Origin: Erythrocercus mccallii
Lineage: Eukaryota; Chordata; Aves; Passeriformes; Dicruridae
Reading direction: 5' to 3'
NCBI GenBank assembly: GCA_013397435.1
Contig: VZRG01000275.1
Span: 62,001 to 126,000, forward strand
Length of the DNA stretch: 64,000 bases
Shown in pieces: positions 39,124-51,814 of the stretch. How positions within the stretch are numbered: the first letter of the stretch is position 1; each line of letters begins with the position of its first letter. The translations under genes and the position numbers were made by a program. The notes below the pieces were generated by a model. The model was not told the origin of the DNA. It worked only from the letters and a program-made list of their open reading frames with translations, and searched no databases.

Positions 39124-40679
39124 GAAGGGAGGCAGTGGCAGCGTGTGCCTGGAAGAGGGGGATGAAGAGGGTTAATGGGAGGCAGACTCTCCTTTTCAGT
39201 GGCAATGAGTTTTTAGGCCAAACAAGTTTGACCTGCAAAAGTCCTTCCCCTCTCTGGCTTCTCCCTCTAGGGCATTCTTTACCTTCCTGGCTTTTTGGCT
39301 TTTTCCCTCTCCCTGAATTACTCTGTTTTCTCAAAGTTTCACATCTCTCCCTTGGCTGGTTTGCTTCTTCTCTACCTTCTTTACAATTGGGGTTCAGCTC
39401 TCCTGCATATTATTCTTTTCACCTTGGGGTATTTATTAGAAACAACACCTCTGTTTTAATCCTTTTGCGATGTTTAGCATTTCCTTTTGCATTGACTGTG
39501 GTTAGAAGAAGCTCGTGATGGTACAGAGCTTGAGGGTAGAAATCCTGCAAACCTCTTCCCATCTTGCTCACCTGCTTTCTGTGGTCAAACCTGCAGAGCA
39601 GACAAACAAACATTGGGAATCAGAGGATATGATATATGTAGAGTTTTCCAGTTGAAAACATCTCCTTGAAATAAAAAGCAGAAATTTAGAAGGGAATATC
39701 AGGCACTCAGGGTTTGTTTTTTTTTTTACACTTTTTTTTCTGCCTACCTGCCTGGAAATTCTGATGATTTGAAGTTTGATATATAAGGTTTCTTTCTGTT
39801 GGGTGCTGCTTTCCTATACATGCTCTGCAACTGCTCAAGTATCTACCCTGCCTTGTTTTCCAGGAAGAGGAGTAGCACAGATTGTTCACCCAAGAGACAA
39901 AAATGGACTTTATTGGTAAATGCAGATACAGTGTTCTTTGTCCATGGGAACACTTAAAGATTATTTCCTCTGCAACAGGGATTAAGATCCATGGAAGATC
40001 CATAACGGGAAGCTTGTTGAGTACAGTACATCAGCATCAGAGCACATAAAAACTTTGGCTCAACTGATGTATCTTTCCAGGATGTATTTTGTGTTATTGT
40101 ACACATTTCTATTTTTTCTCAAAATACCTTTTCCTTTCTCCCTAAAGTACTTTGTTACCTCTGTTTTGAGATAATGTGATGGGCTAGCAGCATTTGCCTA
40201 GATTGTAGGTCAGAAACAGTAAAACTGATTAATTTCATATGTCATGCAGCACTAGAATAAAGAAGGCCACTTCTTCAGAGAATAAATGTGACAGTAACTG
40301 GGGGGGTTGCTGCCCTTACTGAGATTTGTACAGAGCACTGGAGAATGATTATAAAGGTGAAAGAAGGCTCAGGAAATAGCCTGGCCTAGGCTTTGCTTAG
40401 GCTCTGCTTAGTTGAGGTAGGTTTATACATTTTTAAACACTTCCATTGATAAATAATCTCCCCAGGCAAGTCACACGTAAGTCACTACTAATTATATAAC
40501 ACAGCAGAATGCAATTTTCCTTCAGAATTTGTTTGATCTTCTGCAGTTTGTGTAAAGATACATTCATAAAATAACGAATAGGCCGTGACATAGCATTTTG
40601 CTTCTCAAAGTTCTACGTGTTAAAGACTCATGAGCCGGTCCACCCAAAGCACGCACTGTAAAACCATGAGCAGGAAAGC

Positions 40680-41760
40680 TATGTTTGTCCCTCTCTCCAC
40701 CTTTAGGTCCTCGCCTGCAGGACCACGTTCCTCGCCCCCAGGTGCTGCCGGGGCCGGAGCGATGCTTGCCCGGGGCTGCGGGACGGGACGGCTGGAGCCG
40801 CCGCTGCCGGGCGGTCGGGGCTCGGTTCAGCGCCTCCACGGGGCGCCCCGAGCCGGCGTCGGGGTCCGCCTGGGACGGCCAGAGCCGGGAACGGAGCCGC
40901 CCCTCCGGGGAGGGCTCGCAGGTGCGCGGGGCTCAGCGCCGCGGGGAGGCACCGGCGCTGGGCGGGAGAACCGAAACCGCCGCCCCTCCGGCGGCGCCGG
41001 GAGCCGCCTCCTCCCGCTGCCGCCCGGCTCTGCCGAGGGGCTGCCGGCTCCCGCGGCGGGGTGGGGACAGCCGGGGGCGGGCTGCGGCCGGGAGGTACGA
41101 GGAGGGGCGCCGGGGGCCGGAGGCTGCCGGTCGGGAGCCCAGCGCTGCGGCGGCCGCCGGACGGCAGGTCAGGGTCAGTGCCCAGCGCCACCGCCGCGCC
41201 GAGCGGAGCGAGCGGCGCCTCCGCCCGCCCGCGCCCATGGGGGACTCGGTGTTCAGCGAGAGGCCGGCGCTGCGCTACGCGGTGAGTGCCGGGCCGGGAA
41301 GGGGCTCGCGGGGCCGGGGCGCCCACGTGTGCCGTGGGGTGGTGGGAGCGTCCGTCTGTCCGTCCGCACAGGCGTGGAACCGCGGGGCCGGGGGAGGTGG
41401 CTGCAGTCCTGCCCCGGCGAGGACTCGATGCGCGCAGCCTGCAGGCAGGGCGCCGAGGCGGAGGCTTTTCCCCGCCCTCCTACCTGGAGTGTCGCGGTTT
41501 GCTGGAGATGACATAAAAGTATATATATTTTTAATTAATAAGGGAGAGGGCGATGCGGCGGCAGCCGGGCAGCAGGAGCGGTGGCGGTGCAGCTCTCCCG
41601 AGGGTAGCGGGGCGCTCCGGCATCGGGAGGCGCTCGGGGGATGGCGGGAGCCCCGTGTCCGGCCCCGCTGGCCCCTTCTGCCCTCCGCGGGCCGGGCTGA
41701 GCCCAGCGCCCGGAGTGCTCTCGCTGCCTGGCTCCGGCACCGCTCCCGCCGCCGTGCAGA
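40680..41760. promoter_or_regulatory. CpG island promoter
   Basis: GC content and CpG frequency jump abruptly. For example, 11 CpG dinucleotides fall in the 60 bp from 40801 to 40860, against almost none in flanking sequence. GC-box (Sp1-type) motifs are present, such as GGGGGCGGGC at 41073-41082 and GGCGGGG at 41056-41062. No TATA box precedes the start codon, as is normal for a CpG-island promoter. The transcription start site cannot be placed, but the exon-1 ATG at 41237 argues for transcription toward the right. Long open frames on both strands here (up to 364 codons plus, 207 minus) follow from the scarcity of stop codons. Confidence 0.9.
41237..41281 (+). CDS. probable coding part of exon 1 of an unidentified gene
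   Basis: Inside the CpG island an ATG in good Kozak context (GCGCCCATGG) opens 15 codons, MGDSVFSERPALRYA. They end exactly at a consensus 5' splice site, GCG|GTGAGT, at 41282. The exon therefore ends in phase 0. I chose this ATG because of its context and its closeness to the donor. The frame stays open upstream to an in-frame ATG at 40685, so an N-terminal extension cannot be excluded, though its Gly/Pro/Arg-rich translation looks like translated CpG island. The peptide has no signal sequence and I do not recognise the gene. A short first coding exon followed by a long intron is common for large vertebrate genes. A wholly non-coding promoter transcript is the main alternative. Confidence 0.45.
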
Positions 41761-44700
41761 TAGTAACACCATACTTTAGTTAATTTCCTTCACGAGAGCT
41801 GGGGCTGTTGAAAAGCCGCTGCACTTCCACCAGCCTTATTAGGAGTATTTTCTCGTTTGCTCCGGCAGGGAAAGAAAAAAAAAAAGCCGCGTAAAAACAA
41901 CCAGCTGCCTCCTCTCCTGAAGTCATAAATAAACTCCAGCACGAGTAATAGCATGCGAGGGCTGGTGCCGCTCTCGTTTGCACTCATGTCAGTGATGAAT
42001 AATTTTATTGCTGTTGTTAAAGTTGTGTGGGAATTGTCAGTCGGAGCGGGCTTGCTTCACTGGTCCTGGGAGCACGGGTGCTGGATTGGCGGGATGGGTT
42101 GATGAATTTCTAAGTGTATCAATTACGGGATACACTGCGACGTGCTTTTTCTTCACTTGCTTCACTTTGATTCCTTCAGTAGTGGACATAAAATTAAACT
42201 TCTTTTTATACACCAATTTTTTTTGTTTTTTAAACCTTGAGTAAATAATTTGGAAGAGACTACTTGGGTTTTTTTGGGCAGCAAGGTTTAATGTTGTCTC
42301 TATACGTATTTTTGTACCCACACTCAGCTGTAGGTGGTAGTGCATTCAGCTGCTGTAAGAATATGAGAGTTTTTAGAGGTAATGGTAAGTCAGCTAAATT
42401 AGTTAATAGAAACAAATACCTTTGGTACTGTGTATGGGTAGTGATAGTGATTTCACCAGGAATCTAGTTATCATACATCAAAGAAAGTGGAATCACTTCT
42501 TTCAACAGGGTAATGCTGCCATGAGTACTTCGATGCGTGAAGACCACTGCCAATCACATCACATGCTAGAGCCATGAAAGTTTTATTGCTTCCTGTGATT
42601 GTGCTTGTCAGTCTACCATTAACTAATAGTTGCAAACACATTATTGTTTCTGTCAGTTGGGTATTAGTCCTGTTTTATGCCCAGAGCCAGCAGCAGGTAG
42701 TGCATTGAATTCAGGACAGCAGGCATGCAAAGGAAAAAGGATGGCCAGCCATATCGAGTGACCATTGCCCCTTTGGCAAAACCCCTGCTCTTTGATTGCT
42801 ATATATTGCAGCAAAAGGAAAACTGCACACCTAAGAGTGAAACTTCAATGTGTTTTTTTACTATTTTAGGATATATTGCAATGATGAAGTAGTAACACAT
42901 GTCTTGGAGATAAGAGACATTTGTAGTTGATATTCGTGGTTAGCCTGGAGAATAGGGGTTTGCATGATGTGCATTATCCATGCATAGGCTTAACATGGAG
43001 TCTGCAAAACCTAGATAAGATGAAAAGCTTGTTGACTTGGTGATGAGCTAAGACTGTAGAGCTTTCTTGTATTGAGACCTTAGTAATTACCACTTAAATG
43101 TTGCAAAGTACCATTCTCATTAAGTAGTTGTGTGGTGTAAATACAAATCAAGTTCTTGGATTGTTTTGATAACTGTGAAATAAAAATTATGCAGTGTTAT
43201 AGCATTTAATAGCAATTAATTTATTGGCAGAAGAAATTGTAGTGATTTCTGTGGTGAGGTTCTCTTCTGATGTTCAGGACTTATAATTAAAGTTTCATGG
43301 TTTTCATAAAAGGAAGCATCTGCAGTAGCATCTTTGTTCCAATCAGCACTGTGCTTTTGAAGGAAGTTTCCCACTCTTCCCCAGTTGTGTGCTTTGCTTC
43401 AGGTCTTGGGGTGGCCAGAGCATGGGAAACAGCATTTGTTCGGGTGATGCTGAACTGGGGAATGTGCTCCTGGTGCTTCCCAGAGCTTGGAAGGTATTTC
43501 AGCCTCAGGACCAAGCTAGAGTCAGCTAAACTTGGAAAATTCGTGTTGTTTGGACATTCGATCCGCTGTACCAGCCCCTGAGCTCTGCTATGTGCTACAG
43601 CCAGTGCAACACAATAATGTAGCCATAAATCAAAAGGGGTGACACTGTGATTGAGGCTTCCTAGTGTGTTTGCAAGCCTAGCTTATGCAAACACAGACTT
43701 AATAGCTTAAGACCGTTATGTCAGTGGGTATGATCACATCACCTATAGCACATTGGATCCTCTGTGTGTGCTAAGTGAGAGTGGGATGGCTGATAATTAT
43801 GTCACAGTTCCATTTTGAACTCAGCATTGGTGTTGACTTACCAAAATCTCCACTAGGCAAAGAGGTAATTTTAATAAGCTGAAACATTGTTTTCAGTGAA
43901 AAGTAAATGAAAAGAAACCAACCACTTGAAAATAAATAAAAATATATTATTGAAAAAGTAGGTGTAAAAAAACAAACAAGAAAAACCAAAATGCAGATTG
44001 AGAGACAGTTATACTTGCAATAGATCACAGGAACAATTTTTTTTCTCTTCTTATATCTTTTCACTAGTCCAGAGTTCTTTCTCATATGTTTATATGACAT
44101 TTTCATTAAAACTTGCAGAAAGGTAAATAATATCTCATTCTTGATGTATGTTGCCTGGCCAAACTGTATCCTTTATTTTTTAGACATGGGTTAGTTTTAC
44201 TTGCCCACTGATTATCTGGCTGAATTACTCTGAATTGAAAATTTGGTATTGTGGTGTTTGTAACTGATGCTAAAATCTCCACGTGTTCCAGGAACAGTTT
44301 TCATATAGTTTTGTTAAAAGCAATGGTCACCTTCCTGACTTGGGATTTCTTTCTGTTTGTTGCTAAATTATTTTTTTTTTTTCACCCCATCTTAGTATCT
44401 TTATGGGGGAACTAAAAAGCTGCTTCATGTATTTTGGCTAAAACGCCAGAGAGATCCATGGGTTACTTGAGATGTAGAGGTTTTTTATGTAACAAAAAGA
44501 CTCAAAACAGCCTCAGCTCTTTCCCAATCAACTGGCCCCTCAGTGGTTCAAAGCAGGAAGCTTGGAGAATGATCTGGTTTGGATATAGCCGTTTTAATCT
44601 TAGTGGAATATCTTTAATCTTGTTTTGTCTTGAAACATTTACCAGAAAGGATTTCCCTCAAGGGAAAGGACATTTTACCCTGATGAGGAAACTCTGGCTG

Positions 44701-45412
44701 TCTTTCACCAGGGAATATGAGAAAATGGGGAGGAGCTGGGATTTGGAAGTGGCTGCCATGACTTGAGGGGTACCTTGGGGAATTCATCTGAGAACGAGAT
44801 ACGAGACTTTCTCGGGACCAAAAATTGAGAGTTCTGGCATCCAGAGTAGAAGGGATGTGTGAGTCACTGGACAGCACAACTTTGAGTTGGTTTAAGCTGC
44901 TGAATCTGTTGCTGATAATGAGGTCACCTCAATTTCAGACACTGGAGAGTATTTTGAGAAAAGGGTTTTTTTCCAGCCTCCAGCAGTGTTTGGGGCATTG
45001 TATTGTGTGTTTGCTCAGCCTGTGCCCAGCTGACCCCTTGCTGGGATGATAGGCAGACTTGCTGCTCACTCTTTAATGTCTTAAATCCATGAATCTGCAT
45101 GGAAGGATGGAGAAAACAAAAGAAGCAGTATGCACGGGAAACTATGACACTAGCAAACCTCCTGCTTTCTGGAGCACAGAGGGAGTAAAAAGAGGATAAT
45201 AGATATTTTCCTCCAGTATTCCAGCTAATAATGCTAACTGTAAAATAATTCAAGGTGGAGTAGCGAGATTGGTGGTTACACTGTAAAACTGTAAACTGGA
45301 ATTGTAAAAATCTCCTTGTGAGGAGGACCCAAGCACTGACATCCTCCTGTGGGCTTGCTGCGTTTTGCAAGAATCCACTTTTAAAGACAGTTGCTTGCGT
45401 TTCTGATTTCAG

Positions 45413-45542
45413 GACACGTTGCCTCGGGACTTGAGCCTTCAGCCACTCATGGATTTTAACAACAAACTTACATGCTGCAAGCAGACCACATTTGTTACCA
45501 TAATTGTAGGAAATCCTACAAGTAATTTATCTTATTGGACTA
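45413..45542 (+). other. candidate internal exon (speculative)
   Basis: A pyrimidine-rich acceptor ends ...TTTCTGATTTCAG at 45412. It is followed by 43 open codons plus one base (beginning DTLPRDLSLQPLMDF) and then a perfect A|GTAAGT donor at 45543. It starts in phase 0, matching the end of exon 1. I recognise no domain; the middle part reads TTFVTIIVGNPTSNLSYW. It could equally be chance or a non-coding RNA exon. Confidence 0.2.
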
Positions 45543-45598
45543 GTAAGTGTGCTGCCTTCACCCAGACCATTTCACTGGTTTCTCTCTCTTCCCCACAG

Positions 45599-45708
45599 GC
45601 TTGCCAGCAAGAAAGAGCAAGCCCCCAGCTGGGCCAGTGTGTACCCAGATCAATCATAATGTATTTTTTGTACTTAGGTTTGGTGAAGAACAGGCTGTGG
45701 GATGGAGA
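45599..45708 (+). other. candidate internal exon after a 56-nt intron-like segment (speculative)
   Basis: The preceding segment 45543-45598 begins GTAAGT and ends in a long pyrimidine tract, TCTCTCTCTTCCCCACAG. Its 56 nt is short for a vertebrate intron. The exon completes the split codon (A + GC = Ser) and reads 36 codons, starting LPARKSKPPAGPVCTQ and ending FGEEQAVGWR, to a second consensus donor, AGA|GTAAGT, at 45709, in phase 0. Usage without the upstream candidate is also possible. No family is recognised. Confidence 0.2.
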
Positions 45709-47789
45709 GTAAGTTCCTGCCCACCAAAAAAATCTTAAACATCTCTACTCCACAAAAGGTAGCTGCTTATTTTCTCCTATCTTGAATACTCACAAGCAGA
45801 CTTAACTTGTTCAGGAAGTTTAATTGGTCTGTAGGTGTTGTTTTCAAATTAGGGAATTTTGAAGAAAACTATCAAATTCACCGAATAAGCAAGCCACAGA
45901 AGAGGCAATTAGCAGTAAAGGAATGTGTCAGATTTCTTGATTTTATTTGTCAAGGACTTATGCTCACCATGCATGTTGGATTTTTTGGAAGGAGGAATAT
46001 GATTTCTGATGACTGTTGAGCCCAGTGCTTCATTCTTCATTTGGGTGAAATTCCTAGTGACAGTGGTGACTCATGCTTCCACTTCTACAACATTTGAAAG
46101 TACCTGTTGCTAATCTCTAAAGAGCATATATAAATATAGGAAGTGAGCACTCTCTGTCTCTCAGTATGAGCACCAAGGCCAAGCTTTGATTTGGATTGAT
46201 GGAAACTGAAGTGAGTCCAGCTGTTTTTTATCTGCCCTGCAAAGTGGCCATGAGTTAACACCAAAGAGTTGGAATCCAGGGGAGACAGGAAGCAGGGGGT
46301 TCGTGTGTGTCGCAGGATTTTAGAAAATTACAGGAAGTAGATTTCCATTCTGATCAGATTCTATCATTTTACATCTCTTGAACACTTCACGTATTCCAGG
46401 AGCTCTTCACTGACATGTGGATATCAATGTTCTTCCTTCCATGTGCAGGAAAAAGATGGGGGGCAGATGCAGGTTGAGTTGGGCAGGACTTGCTAGATGA
46501 GGTGCAGAGCCACAGTGATTTGGTTTTATTAGTCTGCTCCCAGATACTGTGCAGGAATAGAAGTGGCCTCAAGTATGGAGAAAGTGGACACCCTGTGTAT
46601 AGACAGCAGAAGGTAAAGCTTCCCTTTATTCAGGTTGTCTGTCTCTAGCATATCCTGTCTCTGCAGAGCAATTACAGTACAGTAACAGTACTTACAAAGA
46701 TGCTGTTTACCAAAACTCCCACGTGAGTGGATCTTCAGGGTTTCTCTTCAGAGGGACACACAATCATTAGGCTCAGATGTGGCGCTGTGCTTCCCTAGGA
46801 GGGTTTATTCTGATACTGCTTCTCCAGGAGGAGATTGAATCAGCCAGCACTAGTCCTTTGCAAAGCTTCAGGATGAGGTTTTGGGCTCAGGTCTGCCTGA
46901 GCAGCAAGGTCATGTGTGGCAAAAATCAGCAACCTGTGCCTGGAATGAAGGCTAGCCATGTAGATGAAGTGCAAGATGAGGATTTCAGTCTCTGTTATGT
47001 CCTTTTTCGGTGATTTTTGAGCAAGTCTTTTCTCTGGTCCTTTTTAAATTTTTTTCTTCCCCTGTGGAAATAATTATCTTCCTAAAAGAACCTGTGTGTG
47101 TAAATACATGCTAGCCTTTAGAGATTGTTCAGGTGTGATGGTGATGTGAATACAGAACTACCCTGAAGTAAAAATGCCGAACTCCACCTAGTCAATATTC
47201 CCCAGACAAGCTGATGGTTTGTATTTCAGTTCTGTTTTCCAGAAGCTTTTTGAAATTTGCAGATGTCTTCACACTTCTTTCTGCCTGAAGAGTGAAGTAA
47301 ATGGAAGATAATTGAGCTCACAGATATATTTAGATAATTGGGTCTACTTTTATTTATCTTCACTTGCAAATTGGTTACCTTTTATGTGCAAATGTCTGTG
47401 TAGAACTGTGAGGAAGGAGATTTACTTACTCAAGAGATTTGTTTCTGTAGAGTTACATATAGTAAAGTAGTTTTGCTGGCTACAGCTGTTCAAAATTTCA
47501 TATAAATTTAGAATTTAAATCACAAATGAAAATGACACCTACGGAATACTCCGGTTTACATGTTATCATGTAACCAGGGATTTCTGAACTTCTTTCATTG
47601 GTCTGCTAAGTACCTCTGTTCACCAAGTAGTATTTCTGTGCAAGGCATGTTTGCTGCTCTCGTTCTAATAGAACACCTGTACCTGCAGCAGAAATACAGC
47701 TGAACTCTGAGTGACTTGGAAAAGATGTACTCAGAATTCAAATTCCACACTATTGCTGCCTTTCTATGACAGTTGAGAATATAGAAAGA

Positions 47790-47813
47790 CATTTCACTCC
47801 ATGGAGTGAAATG
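47790..47813. repeat. 24-bp perfect palindrome
   Basis: CATTTCACTCCA is followed directly by its exact reverse complement, TGGAGTGAAATG, with no spacer. Pairing stops at the next bases (A and G). A perfect 24-bp palindrome is unlikely by chance at any given site and could be a dimeric factor site or a fold-back duplication scar. Confidence 0.85.
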
Positions 47814-50800
47814 GTGTTTTCTTGTCTCAAGAATAAAGGAAGTCTGCATGCATTGTATTGCTTACAAGAAGAATCTGACAGCCTTTCTGTAGAATGCCTT
47901 GGCTGACAAGTCCACATGGTTCACATTAACTTTCTCTAAAGGGGTGTCAAATCTTAGTGCTCCCTCGGGAGATACCTGGATCTTATCAGGCATGGCTGAC
48001 TCAAAAAGAAAAGTATGGAATGTTTTTTCTTTCTAATGCTTACTATCTAAGTGCTGTTGATAGTTCACATTTAAAAGGATTTTCTGAATATATCATCTGC
48101 TAAATCAAAAAATGTTATGAATTGCTGATGGAAAATTGACTATTACAGCAGAACTTAAATAGACTGTATTTAGTGTTCAGTTGCTAAGGGCAACCTAAGT
48201 AAAGTTTGGGTTTTTCAGGCTGTGGTGCCCTCAGGTATGCAGGAGGAGTAAGTGCTGATCTTAACTACCTGCAGGATAGTCTGCTGTTATTTCATACTTG
48301 GATGCTTTACATTTTTAAAGCAGGTGATTGAAGCTGTGGAAGTTATACTGGAGGCTGTTGGTATTTCATCATACAATTGAATTGTTTACATGAAAATAAT
48401 ATCTCATACTTTTGTGCATTAGTTTATATGAATCTGATTATCGATCACTTTTGCTGTGCTGCCATGAAGATAGATGATGATCCTATGATTTTATAACTAC
48501 TACAATTTTATGTAATTATAGTAGATTAGTGCCAGTCTTCACTGTTTTTGTTTACTGTAGATGATCAATTTCTTTGAAATCAAGCATCTTGTATGACTGA
48601 GTATACCTGTAGCAACCAAACTTTGGCCTGAGTGTCTTATATCCTGAAACTTGCTGTTGTTTTCTTTTGATGTTGATGAAAGTATAATATTTGCAAAGCT
48701 TTAAGTATTTACAAAGTCAATTGTCTTGTTTGGGGTGTCAGATTTGATGGAGAGACCTAAATTAAATGGTGTTTAATGATGACTATTTTTCCCTTTTTCC
48801 TGTTAGTTTATAAAAGGTCCTGTTACACTCATCTGTATGTGACTTGGCATATGGATTCAGTATCCTTGCTGGCTGAAATTTTCATTTGTGTGATTATTGT
48901 ATTTTTTCCAGTCTGACCCTACTAATAAATATCCTGAGGCTTGCAAAGCACTTTGTTTAATCACAAACTGTGGAAAAGAATCTGAAGATCATTGTTTGAT
49001 TAAGCTCGCTTAAAAACTTGGAAATTTATTTCTGCTTTCAAGGTGGGGGTTTTGAATCAGCACAGTATGTAGTTTTCTGTATGAAAATCAAAGCAAACCC
49101 ATAAACAAATTGTGCTGGAAGAAAACCATAGGTATTTGTAGCCTGATCCTGCTCTTGCTGAAATATGTCCCAGCTCTTGAAACAGATGTGGAGTCCAGCT
49201 TTGTGCAGAGGCCACACACCCCTCCGTTTCTCTTGGCAAATTGTCTGACATTCCAGCGACCCTCTGGATAAAACATCCTTTAATTGGTACTGTGGCCTTA
49301 AATGCTTATTTTCTTCTTCTGTGGTAAATTCTTCTTGTCCTGTATCACTGCAGGCTGTCATTACTAATCTGCATACTGTTATTATGTATCCCTTTAAATG
49401 TCAGCTTTTGTAGCTACACATACTGAATGTTGGAAATATTCCCAATTTCTGTAAAAGTTAACTTAAATAAAAATGAGTATTTTACTGCAGAGTATGGCAC
49501 TGAGGAACTTGTGGTAGAACGTCAGAGAGGTTTTCCTGTTTGCAGGCAGAGATCTCTATGAGTCATGGAGGAACCCCCTGATTAGCTGGTTGCTCCCTCT
49601 CCCAGATGCCTGTTTCTGTGGTCTCCTTTATGAGAGCTTTCATTACCGAGTTCACAGCCTGTTCTGGCCTCTCAGCACATCTGGACACATGCTAAGAACA
49701 GGTGGCAGGATAGGAAGTACATGGCTTGGCTTTTAACTGGAGGGTGCATGTCTTCCAGAGTTGTAGCTGCTGAATCTCTTACTTCTTGTGGTGTCTGCAG
49801 TGTCTTGCACAAGTAGAGGCAGCAGCAATGACCAGGGGGTTTTGTTTCAGCCAAGGAGGAGCACATGTGAGCCCCTGCAGTGAGGGATGCAACATGTTCA
49901 GGTCTTGAGATTGGGTTCACCTCCCAGTGGTGGGTTTTCACTGGAGAGATGCAGCTCTCAGCATTATTTGGGTGGCAGGCAGCACATTCTAACACCTCTG
50001 TTCAGCTCAGGAGCAGGGGAGCTGCTGACCCGTGTCCTTGTAACCTCAGAAGCTGAATTACCTGAGCTGTCAGAGGAACTCGGGAGATGGCTGCCAGCTG
50101 TGACACAGAGCTGTGAGCAGTTGAGAATTGCATCCCTTGCTTCCAGTTGTACATCATGGACACAAGCTGAAGTTTTCCAGGAGTAAAAACTACAATGTCA
50201 CACCAGTGCCTGAGTCTGTCTGGCTCTCAGCATGGCCTGGTAGTTTTGGATTCAAAGCCACTGGGCTTTGCAGAGGCAGTTCAGTCCTCCTTCAGCAGAA
50301 AGTGAACTCTTGTTCCGTTGTGATTCAGGGCACACAGTTTTATGTTTTGGTCAAGGCTCTTGCTGGTGCGTCATTCTGGGCAGCTTTGTTCTCTTGTGGC
50401 TGAGCGAGACCACGGACGCTGTGGGTGGAAGAAAGGAGGGTGCTAGTGATGAGCTTTGTTTTCAGAGTTACTGAGGACCGATAATATGAATTTCTCAATA
50501 AATATTTGTGGGGATTTTTTTTTTTATTTTGGCATGTCTTACCCTGAAATGTATTCACAAGGTCTGATGTAGATTGATGTAAATCTGAAATGCAGTCAAA
50601 GGCCACAGGAGAATGGACTAATTAAATGCAAATTTTTGAGTTTTATTGCCCCTTACCTATCTTCTTCCAGAATGCATCAGCATTTTAGTCAAGATTTTTC
50701 CTGCATGAATGCACAGCCCATGTGAAGCTATGTTGAATTAACCTCTGTCAGAAATACAGAGGAGAAAAAGGGTAAAAAGAGCAAACTGTGCAGTCCTCTG

Positions 50801-51700
50801 TACATTCCTCTGTCAAATGTTTTTGTTACTTTATTTTAACAAGGAGAGTTGCTTACATTTATTTACAGAAAAGATGCTCTTGTCCTTTTTGGATGCTGAT
50901 TAGCTGATGATTTCCCTTCTGGCTAACTATATTTTTTTGAGGAGACATTCTCCCTTCTGTGAGTTCTCTAATGAACAATAGTTGTCCCACTGCAGGTGAT
51001 TCATGGCTTTTGAAGTGGTCCCTGCAAATCTTTTTTTTTTTTTCTGATAGCATTGTAGTCTTCAAAGCATACCTTTATATGAGAAATTTGGGAGTCTCCA
51101 GTTACTGAGTCTTACTGCACGGTTTTGGATAGTTTGTTGTAAGTGATGCTGAATTACGTATTTTACTTCCAGAGAGTATACATAATGGCTGGAGAGTATT
51201 TAAATTCTTGAGTATTAAAACAGTATTTCTGGCCATAAGTTACAATTGCCATAGCGCCCGCTAGTCTCTAAATTAGGCTGAGCTCAAGTCAAGACTGAAA
51301 AAGTTGAAGGGGACAGTGTTTCTGCCCTTCCTTAAATAAAGAGTAACTAAAATGATTAGTAGCAAGCTGCTGGGTTGTTTTGTTTTTTGTCTCTCTTGAA
51401 CATAACCTCAGAGTGTTTGACAAGAAATATTATTGCCAGGAAGTCCTTACAATTATTATCTATGCCTGCAAATAGAGTGCCCATTCCTTTAGCTACCATG
51501 TAATATTAAGCAGAGTTTACTTATATCTTTACTATATTTTGTACTAGTTTTTTAAATCACTCACTCTTTATGTAGAATTCATGCCTGAAATTCCAGCTGG
51601 AGAAGTATAATTGAATTCCTTTCCTTTACTATCATATTTCTGATGATGGTTTTTTATCTAGTCCTTATTTTAAACCTCTCTTAAATTCTTTCTCTTGCAG

Positions 51701-51814
51701 GAAAGTGAGAAAATGAACCATCATGAAATACAGATGCTCTATAGATCATGCACAACAAATTTTAATAAAAATGCTGTGCAGAGCACATTTATCAGCCTAA
51801 CTTATTCTGTATGA
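51701..51814 (+). other. candidate terminal coding exon (speculative)
   Basis: A strong acceptor (AATTCTTTCTCTTGCAG, ending at 51700) precedes 37 open codons beginning ESEKMNHHEIQMLYRSC and a TGA at 51812. The frame starts in phase 0, so it would join in frame to the candidate exon ending at 45708. There is no clear polyadenylation signal just downstream; the only AATAAA nearby (51764) lies inside the frame. It may be chance. Confidence 0.12.

Larger units (their letters stand above)
22438..40650. other. gene-free stretch upstream of the CpG island
   Basis: No supported gene over about 18 kb. Open frames are at most about 158 codons, and the longest (39042-39518, plus) starts inside a purine-rich tandem repeat. 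There is no CR1 tail. Possible enhancer-like AT motif clusters at 26740-26930 and 34600-34760 are listed separately. The region may be the distal 5' regulatory territory of the gene starting at 41 kb, or may belong to an upstream neighbour. Confidence 0.5.

Noticed and set aside
39042..39518. 158-codon plus frame
   Set aside because: It begins in a purine tandem repeat, and the rest is a pyrimidine-rich stretch giving Leu/Ser/Phe. No homology is recognised.
40630..41779. Open frames of 293 and 364 codons (plus) and 207 codons (minus) in the CpG island
   Set aside because: Gly/Pro/Arg/Ala-rich translations in several frames on both strands reflect stop-poor GC-rich DNA. Only the 15-codon segment ending at the splice donor is kept.
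44924..45370. 148-codon minus frame
   Set aside because: No domain and no matching splice sites. Adjacent plus-strand signals are stronger.
48219..48247. 29-nt micro-exon between TTTTTCAG and GTAAGT
   Set aside because: Too short to test, and such acceptor-donor pairs occur often by chance.
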